Shown here in pieces: positions 9,161 through 18,176 of a stretch of DNA of 64,000 nucleotides. Location: NCBI GenBank assembly GCA_000717735.1, contig JOBE01000044.1, positions 1-64,000 of the forward strand, read 5' to 3'. The notes beneath the pieces were generated by a model. It saw nothing but the letters and a program-made list of their open reading frames with translations, was not told where the DNA came from and ran no database searches. The translations under genes were made by a program, and so were the position numbers. The DNA comes from Streptomyces griseoluteus (GTDB lineage: Bacteria > Actinomycetota > Actinomycetes > Streptomycetales > Streptomycetaceae). How positions within the stretch are numbered: the first letter of the stretch is position 1; every line of letters starts with the position of its first letter.

Positions 9161-10238
9161 GCGGCCCCGCGTCCTGCTCCTGACCAGCAGTCCGCTGGAC
9201 GGGTCGGACGGCTGTGACGTGCGGCTCGCCGCCGACGTCCTCGGGGTCCTGCCCGACGTGGACTTCGTCTGGTTCTCCCAGGGGCCGGGCCGCCGGCAGG
9301 CTCCGCCGCCGCGCGGACGGCCCGTCCGCATCCTCTCCCGTGACGGTGTGCCGCACGTCCCCGAGCGGGCGCAGTCCGCGCTCGCCGGGGCCGTGTTCGC
9401 CCGCCGCGTCGACCTGGTGCACGCCTTCCTGACCATCGGCCGCGCCTTCCCCGCCTTCTCCTGGCTGCGCCCGCTGCTGCTCGGCGGGCGGCCGGTCGTC
9501 CACACCGTCCCCGGGGTGATGGACACCCGCTTCCTGACGCACGTCCGGCCGCTCGGCACGACCGTCGCCCTGTCCGAGTGGATGGCGCGACGGCTGCGGT
9601 CGGCGGACTTCGGGGACGTACGGATCGTCCCGCCCATGATCGGCCTGGACGAATGGCCCTACCTGCCGCGCCCCGAGGGGCTGCCGCTCGTCCTGTTCGC
9701 GGGGCACCACGATCCGCAGGGCGGGGCGGAGACCGCGATCGACGCTGCGGCGGAGGCGGTGCGGGCGGGGGCGCGGTTCCGGCTGGTGCTCGCGATGCGC
9801 GGCAGGCCGGGCCAGGACAGCGCCGCCCTCGACGAGGTGCTGCGGGAGCGGGCCGGCGCGTCGGGGCTCACCGACTTCGAGGTGCGCGGCTACGTCGAGG
9901 ACATGCACGCGCTGCTCGCCTCCGTGCGGGTGCTGCTCTTCCCGCCGCCCGTGCTCGGCGGCAAGGCGGACCTTCCGCTCACCGTGCTGCAGTCGCTGGC
10001 CTCGGGACGGCCCGCGATCCTCAGCGACCTGCCCCAGTTCGCCGACTTCGGCCACGCGGTGCTGTGGGCCCCGGCGGGCGACGCGCGGCGCACCGGGCAG
10101 CAGCTCGCCTGGCTGCTCGACCAGCCGCGTTCCTGGGACGTGCTCGCCGAGCGGGGCCGGGCGCTCGTCGAGGAACGGTTCGGTCCCGAGCCGTTCGCGG
10201 CCCGCTACCGGGCGCTGTACCGGGAGCTGCTGTCATGA
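9147..10238 (+). CDS. Family 4-like glycosyltransferase
   Basis: A GT-B fold protein of 363 residues. The N-terminus VLLLTSSP and the C-terminal half (LVLFAGHHDPQGG, then a region ending LPLTVLQSLASGRPAILSD) match the donor-binding half of GT4 enzymes. The usual glutamate pair of the EX7E motif is not obvious here: the first position appears as ADLPLTVLQS rather than E-x7-E, so activity may differ or the protein may be divergent. ATG 9147 lies 14 bases before the end of the upstream gene, and the gene ends in an ATGA overlap, so it belongs to the same operon. Confidence 0.82.
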   Translation: MRHGERPRVLLLTSSPLDGSDGCDVRLAADVLGVLPDVDFVWFSQGPGRRQAPPPRGRPVRILSRDGVPHVPERAQSALAGAVFARRVDLVHAFLTIGRAFPAFSWLRPLLLGGRPVVHTVPGVMDTRFLTHVRPLGTTVALSEWMARRLRSADFGDVRIVPPMIGLDEWPYLPRPEGLPLVLFAGHHDPQGGAETAIDAAAEAVRAGARFRLVLAMRGRPGQDSAALDEVLRERAGASGLTDFEVRGYVEDMHALLASVRVLLFPPPVLGGKADLPLTVLQSLASGRPAILSDLPQFADFGHAVLWAPAGDARRTGQQLAWLLDQPRSWDVLAERGRALVEERFGPEPFAARYRALYRELLS

Positions 10239-11518
10239 GGGGGCCGCGCTGGACGCGATCCCGCGGTGCACCGGCCGCGGCGGTGCTGCTCGCCGTGCTC
10301 CTGCTGCTCGTGGGGGCGTTCGGCGTGCTGCGGCACGAGGCGGCGCCGGACCCGGAACCGGGGCCGTACTGGTACGGCACGCTCCAGACCGATCCGGACC
10401 GGGCGCGCACCGAGTACGAGCACGGGATCCGGGTGGCCCATCTGCAGATCGACTGGGGCAGGTTCGAGCCGGAGCAGGGGGTGTACGACGAGGAGTACGC
10501 GGCCGAGGTACGGGACCGGCTCGACGTCTTCCGCGACGCGGGGCTGCGCGTGGAGGCGGGGCTCGGCCTCAACCACCCGCCGTCCTGGCTGCCGGACGCC
10601 TTCCCCGAGTCGGTCTTCGAGAACCAGTTCGGCGAACGCTCCACCGAGACGCCGAACATGGTGTTCAGCGAGCCGGTACGGGGACAGATCGCCGACTACG
10701 TGCGCGCGGTGGACCGGCTGATCGGTCTGGAGAACTTCTGGGCGGTCCGGGTCGGCGTCAACGAGAACAACGAGTTCGCGTACCCGCCTCCCCGGTCGGA
10801 GCGCGGCGGCCCCGGCGAGTTCTGGGCGTACGACCGGCACGCCCAGGAGAGCAGCCCCTATCCGGGCTGGCGGCCAGGAGAACGCACGTACCGGGGGAAG
10901 CCGTTCACCCCGGAGCAGGTGGAGCGCTGGTACGCCTGGTACGCCGGGGCGCTGGCCGGGGCCGTGAACTGGCAGCTCGGCCTGTACACCTCGCTCGGCT
11001 ACACGGGGGCGCTCAAGATCCTGGTGCCGGGGGCCGGTTTCTACCCCTCGGACCTGCGGGCGGCCGTCGACGCCCGGCTCGTCGGCTCCCCGTCGATCCG
11101 GCTCGTCGGGCGCGCGGCGGGGTTCTTCCTGACGCTCCCCCGGGTCGAGCACCGGGAGACGGTACGGATCGTCACCACCGCCCTGGTGGACGGCACGGGC
11201 GACCCCGACGACAACGGCTGTACGCCCGCCGACGCGAGGACGGACGTGTCCGCCCCCGACGACGCGGTGGTGCGTGACTGGTCCTCGGCGCGCTGGGTGG
11301 TGGCGGTGGCCAGGAGCGCCGGCTTCACCCGGCTGACCGGGGAGAGCGCGGGACCCCAGGTGTCCCCGTACCGTCCCGGTGTGACGGAGACGGCGTACCG
11401 GCAGATGTCGTCCTGCGGTCTGGAGGGCATGATGTGGGCCTTCGACTGGCAGCTGTACGACGGGACTCCGGGCTCCTCGCTCGCGGAGTACGCGGAGACG
11501 ATCCGGCGCCACAGCTGA
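10235..11518 (+). CDS. Membrane-anchored TIM-barrel glycosidase-like protein
   Basis: A protein of about 427 residues with a basic N-terminus and one hydrophobic segment at residues 12-32, so it is probably anchored outside the membrane. The body resembles GH42/GH35-like barrels: a DWGRFEPEQGVYD strand-helix motif, then GLRVEAGLGLNHPPSWL, and a possible catalytic VGVNENNEF in mid-protein. The exact glycosidase family is not certain. It is the last gene of the operon, joined by an ATGA overlap. It may trim or release the glycan made by the upstream genes. Only about 30 bases separate its stop from the convergent methyltransferase gene. Confidence 0.72.
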   Translation: MRGPRWTRSRGAPAAAVLLAVLLLLVGAFGVLRHEAAPDPEPGPYWYGTLQTDPDRARTEYEHGIRVAHLQIDWGRFEPEQGVYDEEYAAEVRDRLDVFRDAGLRVEAGLGLNHPPSWLPDAFPESVFENQFGERSTETPNMVFSEPVRGQIADYVRAVDRLIGLENFWAVRVGVNENNEFAYPPPRSERGGPGEFWAYDRHAQESSPYPGWRPGERTYRGKPFTPEQVERWYAWYAGALAGAVNWQLGLYTSLGYTGALKILVPGAGFYPSDLRAAVDARLVGSPSIRLVGRAAGFFLTLPRVEHRETVRIVTTALVDGTGDPDDNGCTPADARTDVSAPDDAVVRDWSSARWVVAVARSAGFTRLTGESAGPQVSPYRPGVTETAYRQMSSCGLEGMMWAFDWQLYDGTPGSSLAEYAETIRRHS

Positions 11519-11550
11519 GGACTCCCTGCCGATTCGTCACCGCTCTGGCG

Positions 11551-12315
11551 TCACCGCTCGGGCTTCGGCACCGTCGTGTCCGGCCGTTCGGCCCTGAGCA
11601 ACAGGATGCCGGTGTCCCCGTACTCGGGCAGCGTGCGGTCCTTCGCGAGCCGGGCGATCCGCAGACCGGTGGTGCGGGGGGTGAAGACGGCCCGCAGCAA
11701 GGTGTCGTCGACCGGGCAGGCGGGCCAGACCGGTCCCCCGCCGATGCGGTAGCTCGGCATGCGTTCCATGAAGGCGGCGAGGAGCCGGCCGCCGGGGCGG
11801 ACCGCGCGGACGAAGGCGGCGCAGAGGGCGGTGAACTCGTCGAAGTCCTCGGTGACGCTCTCGGCGACGAAGTTCATCGAGGCGAGGTCGTAGGTGCCGG
11901 GGACCACGTCGTCGGCGGTGCCCCGCACGACCCGTACCGGCCGCAGCGCCTCGGCGCAGCTCGCCGGCAGGGCGGGGTCGAGCGAGCGGCACAGCCGGAA
12001 GAAGGGCTGCCAGCTCGCGTCGGGCCCCTCGTCGAGCTGGCGCCGGAGATAGCGGACGTTGGCGGCGCTGGGTTCGAGGGCGTCGATCCGGCGGCTGGCC
12101 GCGCCCGCGAGCATCAGCGGGTAGAGGTTGGGGCCCGCGCCCAGTTCGAGGGTGCGGGCCAGGGCGCCGGGGGCACAGCGCCGGTAGACGGCGGCATGGT
12201 GGCGGATCACGCCGATGTCACAGGGGTGGAGCCTGTGATAGTTCTCGGCGAGGTAGTCGGCGACGGGCCAGTCGTTCCAGTCGGCGTCCCGGTTACGGCG
12301 CACCGGATCCCTCAC
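11551..12315 (-). CDS. SAM-dependent methyltransferase (NNMT/PNMT/TEMT-like)
   Basis: A class I methyltransferase of about 254 residues. Seen: a DWPVADYLAENYH opening typical of the NNMT/PNMT/TEMT group, the glycine-rich SAM loop LELGAGPNLYP, an acidic strand end (DALEPS), and AVRPGGRLLAAFME for the post-motif region. The start is GTG 12315, which overlaps the TGA of the upstream 4.6-kb gene as GTGA. This coupling means the enzyme is co-produced with the GGDEF-EAL-oxoamine synthase fusion. Inference: it may methylate a nitrogen or oxygen of the amino-ketone made by that partner. The substrate is unproven. Confidence 0.85.
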   Translation of the reverse strand: MRDPVRRNRDADWNDWPVADYLAENYHRLHPCDIGVIRHHAAVYRRCAPGALARTLELGAGPNLYPLMLAGAASRRIDALEPSAANVRYLRRQLDEGPDASWQPFFRLCRSLDPALPASCAEALRPVRVVRGTADDVVPGTYDLASMNFVAESVTEDFDEFTALCAAFVRAVRPGGRLLAAFMERMPSYRIGGGPVWPACPVDDTLLRAVFTPRTTGLRIARLAKDRTLPEYGDTGILLLRAERPDTTVPKPER

Positions 12316-15300
12316 TTCTCCGGCGCACGGCCGGCCGTGATGCCGGGGCGCACGGCGTCGGCGGGTTGGAGGGGGAAGCGGCCGGCGAGTCGCGTGAGGA
12401 CCTGGCAGAGCTCCTCGATCTCCTCGTCCGTGTTGGCGGCGGTGATCTGGACGCGGAAGCCGACCCGGTCGCGCGGGACGAGCGGGTAGGAGGCGAGCGT
12501 CACGTAGATGCCGTGCTCCCAGAGGAAGGAGGCGACGGCGTCGAGGTCGTCGGCATCGGCGAGGGGGATCTCGACGATGGGCAGACCGTCCGTGTTGGGG
12601 GTGGCGACGCCCAGGGCCCTCAGATGGGAGAGGAAGCGGGCCGTCCTGCGGTACAGGTCGGCCCGGATCTCGTCCCCGCGCTCGTCGTTGACGTCGAGGC
12701 CGGCGAGGGCGGTGGCGAGGGAGGCGGTCGGCGAGGGGCCGGAGTACAGGTACGGGGCCGCCGCCACCTTGAGGTGGTCCTTGAGCCACTTCGGGACGGC
12801 GAGGAAGGCGAGCAGCGAGGAGAACGCCTTGGAGAAGCCGCCGACCAGGACGATGTGGTCGTAGGTCTCGCCGACGTGGCGGACGATGCTGTTGCCGCGC
12901 GAGCCGTACGGGCTGCTCTCGTCGGGGTGGCGCTCCCCGATGACGCCGAAGCCGTGGGCGTCGTCGACGTACAGGAGGGCGCCGTTCTCCCGGCAGACCC
13001 GGGCCAGGACGGGCAGGTCGGGGAAGTTGCCGGTCATGCTGTTGACGCCGTCCATGCAGACGAGGCGGCTCGCGTCGGCGGGCGCGCCGCGCAGCAGCGC
13101 CGCCAGTTCGTCGGGGCGGTCGGCGTGGAAGCGGTGGACCTCGGCGCCCTGGCCGCGGGCGGCGACACAGCCGTCGTACACCGTGCGGTGGGCCTGTGCC
13201 TCGACGAAGACCTGTCCGGTGCCGGCGAGGAGGGGGATCACCGACTGGTGGATGAGGGTGATGGTGGGAAGCAGCAGGGTGTCGGGGGCGCCGAGGAGTT
13301 CGCTGAGCCGCTCCTCGATACGGGGGTAGAGCCGGGGGCTGCCGATGAGCCGGGACCAGCTGGGATGGGTTCCCCACCGTCTGACCTCCGGTTCGATGGC
13401 TGCGATGACCGTGGGGTCGAGGTCGAGACCCAGGTAGTTGCAGGAGGCGAAGTCGATGAGCCAGTCGTCGCTGATCCGGATGCGGCGGCCGTCGATCTCG
13501 TCGATGACGGCGTCGCACATGCGGCTGGTCCGTTGGAGACGTTCCAGGTCGCGCCAGCGGGACGGGCGGGCAGGGGGCCCCGCGCGGCCCGCCGGGCGGG
13601 CGGTGGGACGGACGGCGCGGCGCTCGTCGGGGGGCGGGGCGCGGTGCAGATAGGACTCGGTCTGAAGGGAGGTCATGGGGCGGGCGAACAGGTAGCCCTG
13701 GCCGTACCGGCAGCCCATGTCGGCGAGGAGCGCCCGCTGTTCCTCGTGCTCGATACCCTCGGCGACGACCTGGAGGCCGAGGACGTCGGCGATGCGGACG
13801 ATGCCCTCCACCAGCGCCACCTGCTGCGGGTCGGTCGTGATGTCGTCGATGAAGGACTTGTCGACCTTGAGGACGTCGATGGGGAACTCGCGGAGGTAGC
13901 TGAGCGAGGAGAAGCCGGTGCCGAAGTCGTCGATGGCGATGGAGACGCCCAGCTCCTTCAGGGCGGCCATGGTGGTCCTGGTCTGGTCGTCCCTGCGCAT
14001 GAGCACGGTCTCGGTGAGTTCCAGGACGAGGGAGCCGGGGGCGAGTCCCGAGGAGCGCAGGGTGCGCCGGACGCCGTCGAGGAATCCGGGATCGCGGAAC
14101 TGCCGGGCCGACACGTTGACACTGGCGTACAGGGGTGACGTCCGCGGGCGGGCGTGCTGCCAGCGGGCGATGTCGAGCGCCGCGTGTTCGAGCACCCAGG
14201 CACCGAGCGGCATGATGTGGCCGCTCTCCTCGGCGAGGGCGATGAACTGGTCCGGCGGGACCATGCCGCGGCGGGCGTGCGGCCAGCGGACGAGCGCTTC
14301 GAGTCCGGCCGGAGCACCGTCGCGCACCTCGACGATCGGCTGGTAGCGCAGCGCGAACGCGTGGTCGGCGATGGCGGTGTCCATGCCCGCCTGGAGTTCG
14401 TGGCGGGCGACGAGCCGGGAGTGGAACTCGGGGTGGAAGAGCCGCCAGCGCTTCTTGCCGGCCGCCTTGGCCGCGTACAGGGCGAGGTCGGCGTGGCCGA
14501 GGAGTTCCTCGGCGTGGGCGCTGTCGAGGACGGTCGCGACGCCGACGCTGGTCGACACGGACACCGCTCCGTCGGTGAGGTGGAAGGACTGGCTCAGGGA
14601 GTGCACGATCTCCGCGGCGAGGGTTTCGGCGTCGTGGGGTTCCCGTGCCCCCTCGATGAGGACGGCGAACTCGTCGCCGCCGAGCCGGGCCGCGGTATCG
14701 CTGAGCCGCAGGAGCGAGGTGAGGCGGCGGGCGACGGCGACGAGGAGTTCGTCGCCGACGGAGTGGCCCATGGTGTCGTTGACGACCTTGAAGTCGTCGA
14801 GGTCGACGAAGAGCATGCAGGTCAGGGTGGATTCGCGGCGGCCCCTGAGCAGGGCCCGTTCGACCCGTTCGAGGAGGAGTACGCGGTTGGGGAGCCCGGT
14901 CAGCGAGTCGTGGAACGCCCGGTGGGTGAGTTCCCGTTCGAGTTTCCGCTGCTCGGTCACGTCACGGAGGGTGAGGACGAGGCCGTGGACGGTGCGTTCG
15001 TCGCGGAGGTTGCTGCAGCGGACCTCGACCTCCAGGTCGGCGGAGCCGCCGTGGAGCAGTTTCCAGTCGTCCCGGGCGTCGACCGGGGCACGGGTCCGCG
15101 CGTCGGCCATGGCACGCAGGGCGGCGTCCGTGTCCGCCGGGGCGACGAGGTCGGCGAGCGGGGTGCCGGGGAGCAGCGAGTGGCCGAAGAGGGAGTCGGC
15201 GGAGGGGCTGGCGTAGCGGACGGTGTCGTCGTCGTCGACGATGAGGATGACGTCCGAGGTGTTGTGCACGAGGGTGCGGAAGTAGGCCTCGCTGGTGCGG

Positions 15301-16925
15301 CGGTTGACCTCCTCGCTGAGGGCGAAGCGTTCGAGGGCCAGGGCCGCCTGGGAGGCGAGGGACTGGGCGGGGCCCGAGATCTCGGCGAGCTTCTTCTCGG
15401 TGCCGGCGAGGAGCAGGACGCCGAGCAGCGGTTCGGGGCCCGCCGGGGCCTGGAGTTCCAGGGGGCAGAGCAGGGCGAATGGTTCGGGGGCGACCTCCGC
15501 CGCGACGGCGGGGTCGAGCCGGGTCACGGGGAGCAGCCGGGTGCCCTCGACGACGGAGCCAGGCCAGCCGGTGTCCGGGGGGCGGGCCTTCGCGTCCGGC
15601 GCGGAGTGGGCCGACCCGTCGCTCGGCGGGCGGTTCGGGCCGTCGGCCGGGGGGTTCGGTGACGCTTCGGCGGTCCGGCGCCCCGGTGACGGGTCGGTCG
15701 GGGGCCGGGACCGCTCGTAACCGGGTGGCCGGGTCAGGCCGTCGGTTCGGCAGCTCCAGGGGCGGTCGGCGGTGGCCACCGCGTTGAGGCCGCCCCGGCG
15801 GTCCCGGGTGAGGAGGAGGACCCGGTGAGCGGTGCCGGGGCCGAAGAGCGTCGCGGACGCCGTCTCCACGGCGCCTGCGACCTCGCGGGGGCTCAGGGCG
15901 GCGACGAGCGAGGCGGCGGCGGTCCTGAGGCTGCGTTCGCGCGCCTCGGCCTTGCCGTGGTCGTTCATCATGCCCCAGAGCCGGGTGAGGACGAGGAGGA
16001 ACATGAGGGCCGAGAAGATGGCGATGACGCCGATGTCCTGGTCCTTGTCGTGGCGCAGCGACTGGAAGAGGAGCAGGGCGGGGGCGACGAGCGAGGCACC
16101 GGCGAGCAGGGCGAGACGCCGCTCGGCGACCCGCGGAGTCGGTTCGGCCGCGCGCTCGGTGAGGCCGGTCATCGACGGGTGGAGGGCGGCGAGGCCCCAG
16201 GCCGTGAAGAAGACGACCCAGCCGAGGTCCAGGGGAGTGCCGACCTGCCAGGTTCCCTTGAGCTGGAGAGTGCCGTAGATGACGTCGGAGGCGAGGATGC
16301 CGCAGGTGCCGAGGGTGAGGAGCTGCACGGACCGGGAACGGAGGCCGCCGGGGACGAGGAGCCGTGCGAGCATCGCGAGCATCAGCACGTCACCGAGCGG
16401 GTACGCGATGGAGATCGCCTTCTCGGTCCAGCTCATGTCCTCGCTCCTGGCCAGCGGGGTGATGAGGTTGACCCAGGAGAGCAGTGCGAGGCCCGAGGTG
16501 AGGATCAGCGCGTCGAGGACGACGCCGAGGTCGCGGCCGACGGCCCGGTAGCGGATGAACCCGAACAGGCCGACGGCGAACAGCGGATAGGTCGCCAGGT
16601 AGAGGGCGTCGGCGACGGAGGGGAACGGTCTGTCCTGGCCGAAGAAGGTCTCCAGGGCGTTGTAGGCGGTGTCGCCGCCGACGAAGGTGAGGTTGGCGGC
16701 GGCGAGCACCAGCCAGGGCCAGCGCCGGGAGGGCCGGTGCAGATGGACGCCGGCGAGGATGGCGGTGACCCCACCGAGCCCGATGAGCGCCCACATGACG
16801 GTGTGCCAGGCCGGGTACTTCAGGTAGGCGACCGTGCACAGGGCCACGATCAGCAGGTACAGCAAGGTCCATCGGCGCAGTGTCCCGGTCGCGGTGAGCG
16901 GCCGGTCGGGCTGACGCAAGGACAT
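12312..16925 (-). CDS. Membrane GAF-PAS-GGDEF-EAL protein fused to an alpha-oxoamine synthase
   Basis: A continuous 1537-residue frame. Residues 1-320 contain eight to ten membrane helices. About 330-540 look like a GAF-type region with a long proline-rich insert (390-455). Residues 545-660 are PAS. The GGDEF domain at 665-830 has an intact GGDEF at 749-753, and the EAL domain at 845-1085 has intact EAL (876-878), DDFGTG (999-1004) and VAEGIE, so both c-di-GMP synthase and phosphodiesterase activities are possible. After an Arg/Pro-rich linker, residues about 1123-1530 are a PLP-dependent alpha-oxoamine synthase (KBL/AONS/CqsA superfamily) with FASCNYLGL, VDDAHGFG and the PLP lysine K1366 in SKAF. 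In-frame Mets at 1084 and 1136 could start a separate product, but no stop separates the halves. Known family chemistry is acyl-CoA plus amino acid to an aminoketone. Confidence 0.82.
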   Translation of the reverse strand: MSLRQPDRPLTATGTLRRWTLLYLLIVALCTVAYLKYPAWHTVMWALIGLGGVTAILAGVHLHRPSRRWPWLVLAAANLTFVGGDTAYNALETFFGQDRPFPSVADALYLATYPLFAVGLFGFIRYRAVGRDLGVVLDALILTSGLALLSWVNLITPLARSEDMSWTEKAISIAYPLGDVLMLAMLARLLVPGGLRSRSVQLLTLGTCGILASDVIYGTLQLKGTWQVGTPLDLGWVVFFTAWGLAALHPSMTGLTERAAEPTPRVAERRLALLAGASLVAPALLLFQSLRHDKDQDIGVIAIFSALMFLLVLTRLWGMMNDHGKAEARERSLRTAAASLVAALSPREVAGAVETASATLFGPGTAHRVLLLTRDRRGGLNAVATADRPWSCRTDGLTRPPGYERSRPPTDPSPGRRTAEASPNPPADGPNRPPSDGSAHSAPDAKARPPDTGWPGSVVEGTRLLPVTRLDPAVAAEVAPEPFALLCPLELQAPAGPEPLLGVLLLAGTEKKLAEISGPAQSLASQAALALERFALSEEVNRRTSEAYFRTLVHNTSDVILIVDDDDTVRYASPSADSLFGHSLLPGTPLADLVAPADTDAALRAMADARTRAPVDARDDWKLLHGGSADLEVEVRCSNLRDERTVHGLVLTLRDVTEQRKLERELTHRAFHDSLTGLPNRVLLLERVERALLRGRRESTLTCMLFVDLDDFKVVNDTMGHSVGDELLVAVARRLTSLLRLSDTAARLGGDEFAVLIEGAREPHDAETLAAEIVHSLSQSFHLTDGAVSVSTSVGVATVLDSAHAEELLGHADLALYAAKAAGKKRWRLFHPEFHSRLVARHELQAGMDTAIADHAFALRYQPIVEVRDGAPAGLEALVRWPHARRGMVPPDQFIALAEESGHIMPLGAWVLEHAALDIARWQHARPRTSPLYASVNVSARQFRDPGFLDGVRRTLRSSGLAPGSLVLELTETVLMRRDDQTRTTMAALKELGVSIAIDDFGTGFSSLSYLREFPIDVLKVDKSFIDDITTDPQQVALVEGIVRIADVLGLQVVAEGIEHEEQRALLADMGCRYGQGYLFARPMTSLQTESYLHRAPPPDERRAVRPTARPAGRAGPPARPSRWRDLERLQRTSRMCDAVIDEIDGRRIRISDDWLIDFASCNYLGLDLDPTVIAAIEPEVRRWGTHPSWSRLIGSPRLYPRIEERLSELLGAPDTLLLPTITLIHQSVIPLLAGTGQVFVEAQAHRTVYDGCVAARGQGAEVHRFHADRPDELAALLRGAPADASRLVCMDGVNSMTGNFPDLPVLARVCRENGALLYVDDAHGFGVIGERHPDESSPYGSRGNSIVRHVGETYDHIVLVGGFSKAFSSLLAFLAVPKWLKDHLKVAAAPYLYSGPSPTASLATALAGLDVNDERGDEIRADLYRRTARFLSHLRALGVATPNTDGLPIVEIPLADADDLDAVASFLWEHGIYVTLASYPLVPRDRVGFRVQITAANTDEEIEELCQVLTRLAGRFPLQPADAVRPGITAGRAPEK

Positions 16926-17057
16926 CGTCGACCGCCCCCTTGACGGGTGGACGCGCAGGAGATCGCCCCGGTCGTGGATACGGTCCCCGTACGGTGTCCA
17001 TTCTCCGGGGCCGCTGGGGCGGCTGCATCTCGGCGCGGGGCTACCGGGGCGGCGGGG

Positions 17058-18092
17058 TCAGGAGGAGGCGCGGACCACGAGTTCCGTCGGGAGCATCCGG
17101 CGGGGCTGCTCGTCCGGGTCGCTGGGGGCCGCGATCTCCTGGAGGAGCAGCCGTGCCATGGTGCGGCCCATCTCCTCGATGGGCTGGCGGACGCTGGTCA
17201 GCGGCGGGTCCATGTGCCGGGCCACGGCCGAGTCGTCGACGCCGACGAGGGCGACGTCCTCGGGGACGCGGCGGCCCGCCTCGCGCAGGACGCCCCGCGC
17301 GCCGGCGGCCATGACGTCGGAGGCGGCGAAGACGGCGTCCAGGTCGGGCCTGCGGTCCAGGAGTTCCCGCATGGCGCGGCGGCCGCCCTCCTCGGTGAAG
17401 TCGCCGGTGGCGACGAGCGCCTCGTCGGCGGCGAGACCGGACTCGGCCAGGCCCTGGCGGTAGCCGTCGAGGCGGCAGCGGGCGACGTACATGTCGAGGG
17501 GGCCCGTGATGGTGGCGATGCCCTGCCGGCCGCGCGCGGCGAGGTGGGCGACGGCGGTCCGGCCGGCGCCGGTGTTGTCGGAGTCGACGAAGGCGACGCG
17601 TTCGTCCTCGGTGCGGCGGCCGTTGAGGACGGCGGGCAGGCCGAGGGCGCGGACCTGGTCGGGCAGCGGGTCGGCGCCGTGCACGGAGACGAGGAGGACG
17701 CCGTCGACGCGCTGGGCCGCGAGGTACTGCTCGAAGCGCTGCCGTTCCTGTTCGCTGCGGATCAGGGTGAGCAGCAACTGCTTGTCGGCGTCGGCGAGTT
17801 CGCTGCTGACGCCGCGGATGATGTCGAGGAAGTACGGCTCGGCGAAGAGTCGGGCCTCGGTCTCGGGGATGACGAGGGCGACGGCGTCGGTCCGGCTGCC
17901 CGCCAGGGCGCGGGCGGCCCTGTTGGGGACGTAGCCGAGTTCGGCGACGGCCTGTTCGACGGCGGCCTTGGCCTGTTCGCTCACCCGGGGGGAACCGTTG
18001 ATGACCCGGGAGACCGTGCCGCGGCCGACTCCGGCTCTCGCCGCGACCTCCTCCAGGGTGGGCCTGCCGGTCTGCCGCCCGCTCACCGCCAT
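17058..18092 (-). CDS. LacI-family transcriptional regulator
   Basis: A DNA-binding repressor of 344 residues. The N-terminal helix-turn-helix is at about residues 12-32 (TLEEVAARAGVGRGTVSR) followed by the hinge region. The periplasmic-binding-protein-like effector domain follows (VALVIPET, VDGVLLVS, VGVDDSA). Members usually respond to sugars. It is transcribed in the same direction as the GGDEF-EAL fusion gene, 132 bases upstream of it. No obvious sugar-uptake operon adjoins it, so the target may be elsewhere or may include itself. Confidence 0.9.
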   Translation of the reverse strand: MAVSGRQTGRPTLEEVAARAGVGRGTVSRVINGSPRVSEQAKAAVEQAVAELGYVPNRAARALAGSRTDAVALVIPETEARLFAEPYFLDIIRGVSSELADADKQLLLTLIRSEQERQRFEQYLAAQRVDGVLLVSVHGADPLPDQVRALGLPAVLNGRRTEDERVAFVDSDNTGAGRTAVAHLAARGRQGIATITGPLDMYVARCRLDGYRQGLAESGLAADEALVATGDFTEEGGRRAMRELLDRRPDLDAVFAASDVMAAGARGVLREAGRRVPEDVALVGVDDSAVARHMDPPLTSVRQPIEEMGRTMARLLLQEIAAPSDPDEQPRRMLPTELVVRASS

Positions 18093-18176
18093 GCCGCTTC
18101 TCCCCTCGGGCCCGCCGCCCCGCCTGCGTGTGGACGCGAACCTATCAGGCGGGCGGCGGGCCCCCGGGGGATCGAC

